A stretch of 64,000 nt of DNA from Peribacillus deserti (GCF_002863585.1 NZ_PGUY01000003.1:62001-126000); one strand, 5' to 3'; counted from the first letter of the stretch, positions 19,258 to 29,095 are shown. Notes: generated by a model from the sequence alone, not told the origin. Numbers and translations: made by a program.

Positions 19258-19980
19258 TTGGAGAAATATGCATTGATAACAGGTGCCAGCGGAGGCATCG
19301 GGCGATCGATCGCACAAAAACTTGCATCAGAAGGGTACTCGCTTTACTTGCATTACCATACAAATGAGAAAGCAGTCACTGAATTAATGGCGGAGCTGGA
19401 TTCATTTGAGATAGAGCTCATCCCTATCCAGGCTGATTTATCTTCGAAAGATGGATATCTTCACCTGGCGAACAACATATTTTCTTTGGACGCGATCGTA
19501 CTGAACAGCGGCAGCAGTGTCTACGGGCTCGTGACCGAAATGGAAGAGCACACAGTCCAGCAAATGGTGCAGCTGCATGTGACCACTCCATTTCTCATCA
19601 GCAAGATGCTCCTTCCCAAGCTCATGAACAAAAAACAGGCAGCCATTGTGGCCATCACTTCGATTTGGGGACAGACCGGCGCATCCTATGAAGTTCTTTA
19701 TTCCATGGTAAAAGGAGCTCAAAACGCCTATGTTAAAGCCCTGAGCAAAGAACTCGCCCCAACAGGCATCCGGGTAAACGCCATAGCACCCGGCGCCATT
19801 TCCACCCCCATGATGGAAGACTTCAGCCCAGAAGACCTGCTGAACCTTCAAGCCGAAATCCCCATGGGACGTATGGGAACTCCCGGGGAAATAGCCGAGA
19901 CCGCAGCCTTCCTGCTATCGGACAAAGCATCCTACATGACCGGGCAGATCTTGGGGGTGAATGGGGGATGGTATACTTGA
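19258..19980 (+). CDS. ymfI: SDR reductase YmfI (EF-P 5-aminopentanone reductase)
   Basis: Short-chain dehydrogenase/reductase of 240 aa. GASGGIG at residues 9-15 binds NADPH, and Tyr148 and Lys152 in YSMVK are the catalytic pair; NG near ILGVNGGW is typical of FabG relatives. In B. subtilis YmfI reduces the 5-aminopentanone modification on lysine 32 of elongation factor P to 5-aminopentanol, and the location after ymfFH supports the same role. The TTG at 19258 is preferred to GTG 19222 because ATAGGGGG is 7 nt upstream and the family begins MEK.ALITGASGGIG. Confidence 0.88.
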   Translation: MEKYALITGASGGIGRSIAQKLASEGYSLYLHYHTNEKAVTELMAELDSFEIELIPIQADLSSKDGYLHLANNIFSLDAIVLNSGSSVYGLVTEMEEHTVQQMVQLHVTTPFLISKMLLPKLMNKKQAAIVAITSIWGQTGASYEVLYSMVKGAQNAYVKALSKELAPTGIRVNAIAPGAISTPMMEDFSPEDLLNLQAEIPMGRMGTPGEIAETAAFLLSDKASYMTGQILGVNGGWYT

Positions 19981-20054
19981 AGGCGGAGAACGGTGCTTTT
20001 CTATGAAAGTTCCTCCTAAGCACAATGATGAAGGAGTCATTTGTGAACTCAGAA

Positions 20055-20420
20055 TATTATGAAAAGCAGACACCTGAAAGGCAATAAGACAAGCGGCAGC
20101 GAAAGGCCGCTTTTGCCTTTTGATGGCGATTGGCTTATGACCGAAGGTGTAAGTTCGCAGCTGGACAACTAGAAAAGCGGAGGCCGGTGCTTTTCAGGAA
20201 GGCTTGATAGGGGCATAATGATAAAGTAACTTAAGTTCGGAGCTGGACAACTAATAAAGCGGAGGGGCAGTGCTTTTTAGGAAGGGCTTGACAGGGGCAC
20301 AATGATAAATAACTTAATGCAAATCGTTCAGATAATGAAAAGCAGCTACATGAAAGGCATATGACTGGAGGCAGGCGAAGGCTGTTTTTACCTTTTGATG
20401 GCGATTTACCTATTACCAAG
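20055..20420. repeat. decayed, inverted relatives of the long interspersed repeat
   Basis: Two adjacent degenerate copies. Blocks ATGAAAAGCAG...TGAAAGGCA...CCTTTTGATGGCGATT occur at about 20055 and 20335, and AGCTGGACAACTA.(A)AAAGCGGAGG..GTGCTTTT.AGGAAG at about 20160 and 20243. Read on the other strand they resemble the GTCCGGCTCCAGCG and CATAAGCCAATCGG sections of the long repeat at 15717 and 29978. No coding potential. Confidence 0.55.
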
Positions 20421-20652
20421 GAGTCACAGTCTGGAGCAGGAGATATCCGGTATTCTTAAGGAGGAATAATCCGCACGAATTGAAGGTTGAGCTGCACTTG
20501 TACAAAATTTCTCAGTTTTGGAGTGAAAAAAAAGCAAAACAAGCAGGTATTTTAGGTGTTGTATGAAAAAATCCCATCCAAGAAATCTAAAACCATTCGA
20601 TTTCTAAGGATAATTTATGACTTTTGCTTATTTACATAAGACCGCCAGCAGG

Positions 20653-20838
20653 TTTATGCTTATGTTTCCGTACTTTATGCTTATGTTTCGAGACTTTATG
20701 CTTACCTTTGACAACTTTATGCTTATGTTTAAGACCTTTATGCTTATCCTTGTGAAACCTATGCTTAAGTTGAGGGTGTTATGCTGATGTGTCCGTTCTT
20801 ATGCTGATTAACTGACCATTATGCTTATGTAGCAAACT
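20653..20838. repeat. nine-unit TTTATGCTTAT array, copy 2
   Basis: Nine units with core TTTATGCTTAT and different spacers. Core G positions are 20658, 20679, 20700, 20721, 20742, 20763, 20783, 20803 and 20823: steps 21,21,21,21,21,20,20,20 bp, exactly as in the array at 9472. Unit 6 begins CCTATGC and unit 9 begins ATTATGC, the same deviations as in copy 1. A stray TTTTGCTTATT lies 32 bp upstream (20622). Units 7 and 8 have CTGAT in place of CTTAT. Confidence 0.9.
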
Positions 20839-21081
20839 TAGGAGCATATGAACGAAAAGCCATCCATCTTCAAAACCCTTGACTAGCATATATCCGATGC
20901 CGCTGCTTATATCCCCGTGTAAGCTCCTATTAATTGACCGCATAATATTTGCAGCCGCCGCACATACCGAGCAATCTCTTTGGTTGTATTGGCTGGCTTT
21001 TCAATTAACAAGAGGAAAAAACGCTTTTTATGATTTGTGTGGATTTTTAAACATACTAGTTCTGCGGCAAAATTGAAGTTG

Positions 21082-21153
21082 TTCGCTCAAAAAAGCATAT
21101 TTCATGCGTCAAAGTCAGGTTAATATGCGTCTTAGCTGCTGGCGTCATGCAAC
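21082..21153. repeat. short degenerate 21 bp-pitch motif cluster
   Basis: TTCGCTC, CATGCGTC, TATGCGTC and a final CATGC stand at core positions 21085, 21106, 21127 and 21149, a pitch of 21-22 bp. It could be a decayed or minimal array of the type seen at 20653, but with four weak sites chance cannot be excluded. The remaining DNA between 20839 and 21296 has nothing else recognised. Confidence 0.35.
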
Positions 21154-21296
21154 CTATCTCCAGCCAAACGTGTCAATTTTTAATTTCTGATCCAAATCCG
21201 GAAATCATCCAAAAATTTTTTTCCTAAAACATGAATGAATCACTGAGAACCTTCACACACTATGTTTGACTTAAACAATAGAAGGGATGATTGTAC

Positions 21297-21560
21297 ATGT
21301 CAGTTTTACAAAACTGGGAAGAATGGAAAGGTTTTTTAGGAAGCAGATTAAATCATGCACAAAATGAGGGAATGGACCAATCAGTTGTTTCTAATATGGC
21401 TTACCAAATTGGCGGCTACCTTGCTAAGCAGGTTGACCCTAAGAATGAGCAGGAGAGAGTTCTGGCTGATCTTTGGTCTGTAGCTTCTGAAGATGAAAAG
21501 CATGCAATTGCTAATATGATGGTTAAACTTGTTGAGAATAACGGAACAGAATCTAAATAA
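21297..21560 (+). CDS. ymfJ: DUF3243-family protein YmfJ
   Basis: 87 aa helical cytosolic protein of the YmfJ/DUF3243 family, function unknown. The N-terminus SVLQNWEEWKGFLGSRLNHA and the NMAYQIGGYLA block are diagnostic as remembered. The ATG at 21297 is chosen over an in-frame TTG at 21291 because AGAAGGGATG lies at a better distance and the family starts MSVLQNW. Monocistronic: it has its own leader and is followed by two terminators. Confidence 0.88.
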   Translation: MSVLQNWEEWKGFLGSRLNHAQNEGMDQSVVSNMAYQIGGYLAKQVDPKNEQERVLADLWSVASEDEKHAIANMMVKLVENNGTESK

Positions 21561-21577
21561 TTTAATATGCAGCAAAC

Positions 21578-21616
21578 CAAGTCTGGCTTCATCTTGAAGC
21601 CGGACTTTATTTTATT
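21578..21616 (+). terminator. terminator after ymfJ (first)
   Basis: AAGTCTGGCTTCA (21579-21591) pairs with TGAAGCCGGACTT (21595-21607), followed by TATTTTATTT. Confidence 0.75.
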
Positions 21617-21662
21617 TAGAGATCAGATTTACTAGTACCTGCAAACCAAATTTTTCCTTACA

Positions 21663-21712
21663 AAATGAGTCCTGCTTCAGATAATAAAATGAAGCAGGAC
21701 TCATTTTTTTTA
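21663..21712. terminator. terminator after ymfJ (second, strong)
   Basis: AAATGAGTCCTGCTTCA (21663-21679) pairs with TGAAGCAGGACTCATTT (21690-21706) and continues into Ts. A 17 bp perfect stem that isolates ymfJ from ymfK. Confidence 0.88.
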
Positions 21713-21854
21713 GGAAGTTTCGGCTAACGAAATTCCTTATAATAAAAGGATTTTTTATATCATTTTCCTTTTAACTTAATAGAAAATCATATATTATAGT
21801 AGAAGCTAGAAAAATAAAGCCGAAAGCTGTCGCTGTCGAGGAGGAGTGGTTTTA

Positions 21855-22646
21855 TTGGATAATAAAGAATGGTACTTTGAATATGAAATACAAAAAAACC
21901 GTCCTGGACTGTTAGGTGACATTTCTTCTTTGCTTGGTATGCTATCGATTAATATCGTAACAATAAATGGAGTCGACGAAGGCAGACGGGGTCTGCTGCT
22001 GTTAGCACAGGATAGCAAAAACATACAGCGGCTGGAATCTATTCTGCAGACGATGGACACGATAAAAGTAATTAAACTAAGAGAGCCTAAACTCCGTGAC
22101 AGATTAGCTGTCAGACACGGGAGATACATACAAAGAGATGCCGATGACAAGAAAACGTTCAGGTTTGTCCGCGATGAGCTTGGATTGCTGGTTGACTTTA
22201 TGGCCGAGCTTTTTAAGCAGGAGGGCCATAAGCTGATCGGGATCAGAGGCATGCCGCGCGTTGGGAAAACGGAATCTATCGTTGCTTCAAGTGTTTGTGC
22301 AAATAAGAGATGGCTGTTTGTTTCATCTACCCTTTTAAAACAAACGATCCGGAGCCAGCTGATAGAAGATGAATATAGCGAAAACAACCTATTTATTCTG
22401 GATGGAATTGTATCCACAAGAAGAGCCAATGAACGGCATCTGCAGCTTGTGCGGGAAATCATGCGCCTTGATGCGGTAAAAGTGGTGGAACATCCAGATA
22501 TTTTTGTTCAGAATACGGAATACTCTCTTGAAGATTTTGATTATATTATTGAGCTTAGAAACGACCCTGAAGAAAAGATTACGTATGAAGTAGTAGATCA
22601 AAGCCATGAATTTGGAGAATCTGATTTCGGCTCTTTTGACTTTTAA
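21855..22646 (+). CDS. ymfK: YmfK (DUF3388), P-loop protein
   Basis: 263 aa cytosolic protein of unknown function. Residues 1-75 look like an ACT-type ligand-binding domain (EYEIQKNRPGLLGDISSLLG), and residues 132-139 (GMPRVGKT) form a Walker A-like loop, so it may couple ligand sensing to nucleotide binding; that is inference. The TTG at 21855 is used because GAGGAG (about 21838-21846) is 8 nt upstream; GTG 21846 lies inside that site. Next gene rodZ begins 15 bp after its stop. Confidence 0.85.
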   Translation: MDNKEWYFEYEIQKNRPGLLGDISSLLGMLSINIVTINGVDEGRRGLLLLAQDSKNIQRLESILQTMDTIKVIKLREPKLRDRLAVRHGRYIQRDADDKKTFRFVRDELGLLVDFMAELFKQEGHKLIGIRGMPRVGKTESIVASSVCANKRWLFVSSTLLKQTIRSQLIEDEYSENNLFILDGIVSTRRANERHLQLVREIMRLDAVKVVEHPDIFVQNTEYSLEDFDYIIELRNDPEEKITYEVVDQSHEFGESDFGSFDF

Positions 22647-22661
22647 AATGGTGGTGGTAGT

Positions 22662-23546
22662 GTGACAGAGTTAGGTATCAGACTGAAGGAAGAAAGGGAA
22701 GCTAAGGGCCTGAGCTTAGATGACCTGCAGAAAGTTACAAAAATCCAGAAACGGTATCTGGTAGGCATTGAAGAGGGAAATTATGATATGATGCCTGGGA
22801 AATTTTATGTCCGCGCTTTTATTAAGCAATATGCCGAAGCGGTCGGCCTTGAACCTGAGGAGATTTTTGAAGTATATAAGAACGATATACCCGTTACATA
22901 TAATGAAGAGCTGCCACAGCAGCTATCCCGGGTTCAAACAAGAAAAATGGTTGCTCCCAGCAATTCCAAGGTGCTTGAAGCTCTGCCGAAAATCCTTGTC
23001 AGCCTCTTTGTAATCGGTGCAGCCGTACTGGTCTGGGTGCTTGTGTCGAAAAGCTCAAATGATCCGACGAGCAATAAAGTGGACGAGACAAACCAGCCGG
23101 TAAATTACGAAGAAAGCAAAGATTCTCCGCTGAAAAAGAAGAACGGTACGGCTGAGAAAGATGCAAAAAAAGAAAAGGAAAAGAAAGCTGCCGAACAGAC
23201 CAAACCCGAGCAGGAAGTTAAGCCGGAAATTAAGGTTGTAAATTCAGAAGGCCGTAATTCCACGTTCTCCCTGAATCATGCAAAAGATTTCAAGCTGAAA
23301 GTGTTATCGACAGGGGAAACCTGGGTAAACATTAAAAACAGCCAGAATAAATCCTTGTACCAGGGCATTCTAACCAAGACTCAAAGCAAGGAATTCGATT
23401 TAACTAAGGATCCTGAAGCTAACCTGGTGATTGGAAATACAACGCAGACTGAGATTTACATCAATGGTGAAAAGCTTCAGTATGCTGTTTCTCCTCAAAG
23501 CTCGGTATCCCAGAACATTAAAGTTCAATTTAAGCCCGTACAATAG
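22662..23546 (+). CDS. rodZ: RodZ-like cell-shape protein (YmfM)
   Basis: 294 aa membrane protein linking MreB filaments to cell-wall elongation. Residues 1-70 form a Xre/Cro-like helix-turn-helix; a single membrane segment spans about 111-128 (ILVSLFVIGAAVLVWVLV); a Lys/Glu-rich linker follows (about 150-190), and the extracellular end (about 195-294) is a DUF4115-type beta domain. GTG start. It sits between ymfK and pgsA, as ymfM does in B. subtilis. Confidence 0.9.
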   Translation: MTELGIRLKEEREAKGLSLDDLQKVTKIQKRYLVGIEEGNYDMMPGKFYVRAFIKQYAEAVGLEPEEIFEVYKNDIPVTYNEELPQQLSRVQTRKMVAPSNSKVLEALPKILVSLFVIGAAVLVWVLVSKSSNDPTSNKVDETNQPVNYEESKDSPLKKKNGTAEKDAKKEKEKKAAEQTKPEQEVKPEIKVVNSEGRNSTFSLNHAKDFKLKVLSTGETWVNIKNSQNKSLYQGILTKTQSKEFDLTKDPEANLVIGNTTQTEIYINGEKLQYAVSPQSSVSQNIKVQFKPVQ

Positions 23547-23628
23547 TCATCTTATGATGGCTATTTTTCGCTTATATAAGTAAAAATAGATATAATAGAG
23601 AAGAATGTTGAATTTTGGAGGTTTTTCT

Positions 23629-24213
23629 GTGAATTTACCTAATAAGATTACTGTTTCACGAATTTTATTAATTCCTATCTTTATGCTGATCATGCTGCTC
23701 CCGACTAATTGGGGCGAACTGCATGCCGCTGGCGAATCGATTCCTGTCAATCATTTGATTGGAGCAATCATTTTTATCATTGCTTCTACTACGGACTGGA
23801 TTGACGGCTATTATGCCAGGAAGCTGAACCAGGTGACGAACCTGGGCAAATTCCTTGATCCGCTTGCTGACAAATTACTGGTTTCTGCTGCGCTAATCAT
23901 TTTAGTAGAACTAAATGATGTGTATGCTCCGGCTTGGATTATCATTGTGATCATCAGCCGCGAGTTTGCCGTAACGGGACTAAGGCTCATCTTAGCTGGA
24001 ACGGGAGAAGTAGTTGCAGCGAATATGCTTGGTAAAATTAAAACATGGGCGCAGATCATTGCGGTTTCAGCGCTTCTTCTTCATAATCTGCCGTTCGAAT
24101 GGATTAACCTTCCATTTGATAAAATTGCCCTATGGGTAGCGCTGATCTTCACAATCTGGTCTGGCTGGGATTACTTTGATAAAAATAAGGGAATATTTAA
24201 AAACTCAAAGTAA
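23629..24213 (+). CDS. pgsA: phosphatidylglycerophosphate synthase
   Basis: 194 aa integral membrane enzyme that transfers the phosphatidyl group of CDP-diacylglycerol to glycerol-3-phosphate, making the precursor of phosphatidylglycerol. The CDP-alcohol phosphotransferase motif DG..AR........G...D...D is complete in DGYYARKLNQVTNLGKFLD plus PLADK. Several membrane segments. The GTG at 23629 is favoured: TTGGAGG (23615-23621) is 7 nt upstream and the protein then begins MNLPNKIT as in the family; the ATG at 23605 precedes that ribosome site. A TATAAT at 23591 may be its own -10 element. Confidence 0.95.
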   Translation: MNLPNKITVSRILLIPIFMLIMLLPTNWGELHAAGESIPVNHLIGAIIFIIASTTDWIDGYYARKLNQVTNLGKFLDPLADKLLVSAALIILVELNDVYAPAWIIIVIISREFAVTGLRLILAGTGEVVAANMLGKIKTWAQIIAVSALLLHNLPFEWINLPFDKIALWVALIFTIWSGWDYFDKNKGIFKNSK

Positions 24214-24232
24214 ATAAAGGGAGTTAATAGAT

Positions 24233-25483
24233 ATGAACGCAGAGATCCTTGCAGTTGGCTCTGAGCTTCTCCTGGGCCAAATCAATAATACAAACGCTAA
24301 ATTCTTGTCAAAGCAGCTGGCTGAGCTGGGCATCAACGTCTACTTTCATACCGTGGTAGGAGATAATTCTGACCGGTTAAAAAGTGCCCTTTCGATTGCC
24401 GAGTCGCGTTCTGACTTGATCATCCTTACCGGCGGGCTTGGCCCGACTAAGGATGATATGACGAAAGAGACGATATCCTGGCATTTATCCCTGCCTTTAG
24501 TAACGGATCAAAAGGCAATGGATTCAATCGAGGACTATTTCAAAAAAACAGGGCGGGAAATGACAGAGAATAATAAAAAGCAGGCTCTTGTCCTAGATGG
24601 ATCTGAGGTTCTGCCAAATGATCACGGGATGGCACCGGGCATGCTTGTAGAAAAAGGAAAAACTTCGTACATGCTGCTGCCAGGACCTCCGAAAGAAATG
24701 GAACCCATGTTCATTGAATATGGTTTTAAAAAGCTGTTAGACAAACTGGATATACAAGAACGGATTGATTCCAAAGTACTTCGTTTCTTTGGGATCGGCG
24801 AATCCTTGCTCGAAACCAAAATTGAAGATCTGCTGGAAACTCAAACAAATCCAACCCTTGCACCACTTGCAGCCGATGGGGAAGTTACATTAAGGATTAC
24901 GGCAAAGCACGCTTCGAAAGAAAAGACCCAGCAGCTTATTGCTGACATGGAGAAGGAAATTCTTTCGAGGGTAGGAGAATACTATTACGGTGATGATGAA
25001 ACATCATTAATGAAAGAAGTAGTAAAAGAGCTGAGCAGCAAAAGGTATACCATCTCCGCAGCGGAAAGCCTGACCGGCGGAATGTTTCAGGAAGAACTGA
25101 CTGCCATTCCGGGTTCAGGGCTTATCTTAAAGGGCGGAATCGTGAGCTATACCAATGAAGCAAAGATGAAGCTGTTAAAAATTAAAGAAGAAACGATCAA
25201 CACCTATGGAGTCGTGAGTGAAGAATGCGCGAGAGAAATGGCTGAAAACGTGAGATCACTTGTTGATTCGGATGTTGGGATCAGCTTTACCGGTGTTGCA
25301 GGCCCCGATTCCTTAGAAGGCCATCCGGTCGGTACGGTGTTTATTGGTATTGCTATTAAAGACAGCAAGACTGTCTGCAAAAAACTCAATCTATCGGGAA
25401 GCAGGGCAGGGAATAGAATCCGTACAGTCAAATGGGGCTGCCACTATCTATTAAAAGAACTCGGCCTGCATCCAAACAGCTGA
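24233..25483 (+). CDS. cinA: CinA, competence/damage-inducible protein with NMN amidohydrolase domain
   Basis: 416 aa two-domain cytosolic protein. Residues 1-170 are a MoaB/MogA-like (COG1058) domain with [12 protein letters not shown] and [11 protein letters not shown]; residues about 255-412 are the CinA amidase domain, which in other bacteria deamidates nicotinamide mononucleotide ([34 protein letters not shown]). ATG start with AAAGGGAG 8 nt upstream. In Bacillus it precedes recA and both are expressed in competent cells; here a terminator separates them. Confidence 0.94.
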   Translation: MNAEILAVGSELLLGQINNTNAKFLSKQLAELGINVYFHTVVGDNSDRLKSALSIAESRSDLIILTGGLGPTKDDMTKETISWHLSLPLVTDQKAMDSIEDYFKKTGREMTENNKKQALVLDGSEVLPNDHGMAPGMLVEKGKTSYMLLPGPPKEMEPMFIEYGFKKLLDKLDIQERIDSKVLRFFGIGESLLETKIEDLLETQTNPTLAPLAADGEVTLRITAKHASKEKTQQLIADMEKEILSRVGEYYYGDDETSLMKEVVKELSSKRYTISAAESLTGGMFQEELTAIPGSGLILKGGIVSYTNEAKMKLLKIKEETINTYGVVSEECAREMAENVRSLVDSDVGISFTGVAGPDSLEGHPVGTVFIGIAIKDSKTVCKKLNLSGSRAGNRIRTVKWGCHYLLKELGLHPNS

Positions 25484-25488
25484 TTATC

Positions 25489-25520
25489 ATGCCTGTCAGA
25501 AATGACAGGCATTTTCTTTT
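25489..25520 (+). terminator. intrinsic terminator after cinA
   Basis: ATGCCTGTCA (25489-25498) pairs with TGACAGGCAT (25503-25512) around GAAA, followed by TTTCTTTT. Confidence 0.85.
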
Positions 25521-25565
25521 ATCTATGGCTTTATTTCATTGGTGATTTTTGGCACAATGCTGATC

Positions 25566-25680
25566 TTCGCTGCAGGCGCGAGACTCCTGCGCGAAAAGGG
25601 GCAGCAGTCTCGCGCATGCGTTTAATGCCGGGGAGGTCCCCGGCCGCCCGACGAAAGCGAATCCTTTTGCTGCAACCAAC
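25566..25680. repeat. GC-rich interspersed repeat in the recA leader region
   Basis: Starts TTCGCTGCAGGCGCGAGACT and ends with CGGCCGCCCGACGAAAGCGA. Contains GACTCCTGCGCGAAAAG and an inverted CAGTCTCGCGC, so it can fold. It has the build of a GC-rich intergenic element common in Bacillaceae, and resembles 3326-3470 and the gcgagactcct section of the long repeats. It lies between the cinA terminator and the recA promoter. Confidence 0.5.
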
Positions 25681-25812
25681 TAATCGGCAAGTTTAAGAGA
25701 GTTTTTATTTATAAAGGCCAAATCTCTGTTTTTTGTACATTTTGGTAGAGAAAAAGGCTTTTCCCTTAAGTGGAAATGGGAATATGAAATAGATTAGCCC
25801 TTTAAAAAAAGG

Positions 25813-25826
25813 CGAATAAATGTTCG
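25813..25826. promoter_or_regulatory. LexA (SOS) box of recA
   Basis: CGAATAAATGTTCG matches the Bacillus SOS box CGAAC-4N-GTTCG with one change in the left arm. It lies 10 bp upstream of the recA -35 element, consistent with LexA repression. Confidence 0.8.
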
Positions 25827-25835
25827 ATTTTTTAC

Positions 25836-25864
25836 TTGTCAAACGACCGGAAGTGGTATATAGT
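25836..25864 (+). promoter_or_regulatory. sigma-A promoter of recA
   Basis: TTGTCA (25836-25841) and TATAGT (25859-25864) with 17 bp between them, about 98 bp before the recA start codon. Confidence 0.7.
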
Positions 25865-25962
25865 TAAGATAGGTTTTGAGATGAGAAATGCTTTAAAAAC
25901 AACTGGAATTTCAACTATTAACCTACATAGATGGTTAATGTATATATAAAGGAGGAACTTTT

Positions 25963-27006
25963 GTGAGTGATCGTCAGGCAGCCCTTGAAATGGCATTGAA
26001 ACAAATAGAAAAGCAGTTTGGTAAAGGTTCCATTATGAAATTGGGAGAGCAGACGGACCGTGAAATTTCAACTATATCCAGCGGATCTCTTGCTCTGGAT
26101 GTAGCCCTTGGAGTCGGCGGCTATCCTCGCGGCCGGGTTATTGAAATTTACGGCCCGGAGAGCTCAGGTAAAACGACAGTTGCGCTTCATGCAATTGCAG
26201 AAGTACAGGCTAATGGAGGACAAGCAGCATTTATTGATGCTGAACATGCCTTGGATCCTGCCTATGCCCAAAAGCTTGGAGTTAACATTGATGAACTTCT
26301 TCTTTCTCAGCCGGATACCGGTGAACAGGCATTAGAAATCGCTGAAGCGCTGGTTCGAAGCGGCGCGGTAGATATCATCGTCATTGACTCTGTAGCTGCT
26401 CTTGTTCCAAAAGCTGAAATTGAAGGGGAAATGGGAGATTCACACGTCGGTCTTCAAGCGCGTTTAATGTCACAGGCACTCCGTAAGCTGTCTGGGGCTA
26501 TCAACAAATCCAAAACAATTGCGATCTTCATTAACCAGATTCGTGAAAAAGTCGGCGTAATGTTCGGTAACCCTGAGACTACTCCTGGTGGACGTGCATT
26601 AAAATTCTATTCTTCGGTCCGCCTGGAAGTAAGACGTGCAGAAGCCTTGAAACAAGGTAATGATATTATGGGTAACAGGACCAAAATTAAAGTAGTTAAA
26701 AACAAAGTAGCTCCTCCGTTCCGTGTGGCGGAAGTAGATATTATGTACGGAGAAGGCATTTCCCGTGAAGGTGAAACGATTGATATGGGTTCAGACCTGG
26801 ATATCGTTCAAAAAAGCGGATCATGGTATTCTTATAATGAGGAAAGACTGGGCCAGGGACGTGAGAATGCGAAGCTGTTCCTAAAAGAAAACCCTGAGCT
26901 TCGTGACGAAGTGAGACAAAAAATCCGTGACCATCATGGTTTAGATGGAGACCATGTTGCTCCTGAAGATGCCGATGACCAGGAAGAACTTAACCTAATA
27001 GATTAA
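25963..27006 (+). CDS. recA: recombinase RecA
   Basis: 347 aa ATPase that forms filaments on single-stranded DNA, catalyses strand exchange and triggers LexA self-cleavage. Walker A GPESSGKT is at residues 64-71; Walker B is in [12 protein letters not shown], followed by [22 protein letters not shown] loop L1/L2 region with [15 protein letters not shown]. The acidic C-terminal tail is present. GTG start with AAGGAGG upstream. Single-gene unit with SOS box and promoter. Confidence 0.98.
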   Translation: MSDRQAALEMALKQIEKQFGKGSIMKLGEQTDREISTISSGSLALDVALGVGGYPRGRVIEIYGPESSGKTTVALHAIAEVQANGGQAAFIDAEHALDPAYAQKLGVNIDELLLSQPDTGEQALEIAEALVRSGAVDIIVIDSVAALVPKAEIEGEMGDSHVGLQARLMSQALRKLSGAINKSKTIAIFINQIREKVGVMFGNPETTPGGRALKFYSSVRLEVRRAEALKQGNDIMGNRTKIKVVKNKVAPPFRVAEVDIMYGEGISREGETIDMGSDLDIVQKSGSWYSYNEERLGQGRENAKLFLKENPELRDEVRQKIRDHHGLDGDHVAPEDADDQEELNLID

Positions 27007-27011
27007 TTGAA

Positions 27012-27045
27012 ACAGGACTTGAAACTTGGATTTCAAGTCCTTGAT
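27012..27045 (+). terminator. probable terminator after recA
   Basis: GGACTTGAAA and TTTCAAGTCC form a 10 bp stem; only TTGATTT follows, so termination may be partial. 27046-27324 holds the rny promoter region and otherwise nothing recognised. Confidence 0.6.
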
Positions 27046-27324
27046 TTATACATAAAGTGACAAAAAGTGCTGTTTATAAAACGTGGTGAGGCAGCGCAAG
27101 ATAACTATTTCCAAAAAATACAGTCAATTAGCGGTTTCATAAAGTACTAACCCTTGACAATAAATTTCCTCAGGCTTACAATTAACATGTATATTTTACA
27201 TTTTTTCAAATAAGTGAAATGATGAAAAAAAGCCTTTGTGCTGTATATTGAAGTTATGTAACAATGTACATGCCGACATTCACATTTAACAAAAAACAAG
27301 TTCATAGCAAGAGGAGGTGTTACG

Positions 27325-28884
27325 ATGGAACCCATTACAATCATCTCCATTTTGCTTGGCCTATTCGTCGGTGCAGTTGTTGGCTATTTTGTTCGAAAAT
27401 CCATAACGGAGAACAAGATTGCCGGGGCAAAAGTTTCTGCAGAACAGATTATCGAAGATGCAAAACGAGAAGCTGATTCTAAAAAGAAAGAAGCCCTGTT
27501 GGAAGCTAAAGATGAGATTCATAAGCTTCGTTCTGACGCTGAAAGGGATGTGCGCGAACGAAGATCTGAATTACAAAAACAAGAAAACCGTTTATTACAA
27601 AGAGAAGAGAATCTGGACCGTAAAGATGAAACGTTAAATAAACGCGACATGCTTTTAGAAAAGAAAGACGATTCTCTAAACCAAAGACAACAGCATATTG
27701 AAGAGATGGAAAGCAAAGTGGACGAAATGGTTCGCACTCAACAAGTCGAATTGGAGCGTATCTCCGGACTTACTCGCGAGGAAGCCAGATCTATCATTAT
27801 TGACAAGGTAGAAAAAGAATTGGCTCACGATACCGCACTTATTATTAAAGAAAGTGAAATCCGAGCGAAAGAAGAGGCTGATAAGAAAGCCAGGGAAGTT
27901 CTTTCTCTTGCGATCCAAAGATGCGCAGCAGACCACGTAGCGGAAACAACCGTTTCAGTAGTCAACCTTCCTAATGATGAAATGAAGGGACGCATTATTG
28001 GCCGTGAAGGACGTAACATTCGTACCCTTGAAACTCTAACAGGAATAGATCTTATCATTGATGATACTCCTGAAGCAGTTATTTTATCAGGGTTTGACCC
28101 AATTAGACGTGAAACAGCCCGTATCGCTCTGGACAATCTTGTTCAGGATGGACGGATCCATCCAGCCCGTATTGAAGAGATGGTGGATAAAGCAAGACGT
28201 GAAGTGGATGAACACATCCGTGAAATTGGTGAACAGACCACCTTTGAAGTGGGCGTTCACGGGCTCCATCCAGATCTCATTAAAATTATGGGCCGCTTGA
28301 AGTTCCGAACAAGCTACGGCCAGAATGTATTAAAACATTCAATGGAAGTTGCCTTTTTATCAGGTCTGCTTGCAGCTGAGCTGGGTGAAGATGAAACCCT
28401 GGCCCGCAGAGCAGGATTACTGCATGATATAGGAAAAGCGATTGACCATGAAGTAGAAGGAAGCCATGTGGAAATCGGCGTGGAGCTTGCTACTAAATAT
28501 AAGGAACATCCTGTTGTTATTAACAGTATTGCTTCCCATCATGGCGATACTGAACCAACTTCTATCATTGCCGTGCTGGTTGCTGCAGCAGATGCTTTAT
28601 CAGCTGCGAGACCGGGTGCAAGAAGCGAGACTTTAGAGAACTATATCCGCCGCCTTGAAAAGCTGGAAGAAATCTCAGAATCCTATGAAGGTGTTGAGAA
28701 ATCCTTTGCCATTCAAGCAGGCCGTGAAGTTCGGATCATGGTCCGCCCAGAAGCGATTGATGATCTGGAAGCACATCGATTGGCGAGAGATATTCGCAAA
28801 CGTATTGAAGAAGAGCTCGATTACCCAGGACACATCAAAGTAACGGTGATCCGGGAAACCCGCGCTGTTGAATACGCTAAATAA
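27325..28884 (+). CDS. rny: ribonuclease Y
   Basis: 519 aa membrane-anchored endoribonuclease that starts bulk mRNA decay. A single N-terminal membrane helix (about residues 5-25) is followed by a long charged coiled coil (about 30-205), a KH RNA-binding domain ([15 protein letters not shown]), and the HD catalytic domain with His367-Asp368 in [10 protein letters not shown]. Length is that of B. subtilis RNase Y. ATG start after GAGGAGGTG. Monocistronic. Confidence 0.97.
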   Translation: MEPITIISILLGLFVGAVVGYFVRKSITENKIAGAKVSAEQIIEDAKREADSKKKEALLEAKDEIHKLRSDAERDVRERRSELQKQENRLLQREENLDRKDETLNKRDMLLEKKDDSLNQRQQHIEEMESKVDEMVRTQQVELERISGLTREEARSIIIDKVEKELAHDTALIIKESEIRAKEEADKKAREVLSLAIQRCAADHVAETTVSVVNLPNDEMKGRIIGREGRNIRTLETLTGIDLIIDDTPEAVILSGFDPIRRETARIALDNLVQDGRIHPARIEEMVDKARREVDEHIREIGEQTTFEVGVHGLHPDLIKIMGRLKFRTSYGQNVLKHSMEVAFLSGLLAAELGEDETLARRAGLLHDIGKAIDHEVEGSHVEIGVELATKYKEHPVVINSIASHHGDTEPTSIIAVLVAAADALSAARPGARSETLENYIRRLEKLEEISESYEGVEKSFAIQAGREVRIMVRPEAIDDLEAHRLARDIRKRIEEELDYPGHIKVTVIRETRAVEYAK

Positions 28885-28909
28885 AAGAGTGGCATCTGCC
28901 ACTCTTTTT
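28884..28909 (+). terminator. intrinsic terminator after rny
   Basis: AAAGAGTGGCA (28884-28894) pairs with TGCCACTCTTT (28897-28907), ending in Ts. Confidence 0.85.
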
Positions 28910-28939
28910 CCATTTTGGCTATGTTAAAGCACTTTGTTG

Positions 28940-29095
28940 ATTTAACACTATGTTTCGGATAAGCGTGCCACCTGCGAAAAGCGGATCAAGGGAGCCACCC
29001 GGACGCTTCAATCGTTGGCGGGGCTGCATAGATAGGGGGACTGCCGCGGATAGCGGGCACCCGAAGCTGCTTCAACTCGTTTAACAGTGCTTCCG
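28940..29095. repeat. GC-rich interspersed element before ymdB
   Basis: GC-rich block with TTTGTTGATTTAACA at the left, GCCACCTGCGAAAAGCGGAT, GGGAGCCACCCGGACGCTTC and GACTGCCGCGGATAGCGGGC. The TTGTTGATTT lead-in is shared with 3326. No coding frame; probably another decayed copy of the GC-rich element. Confidence 0.4.
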
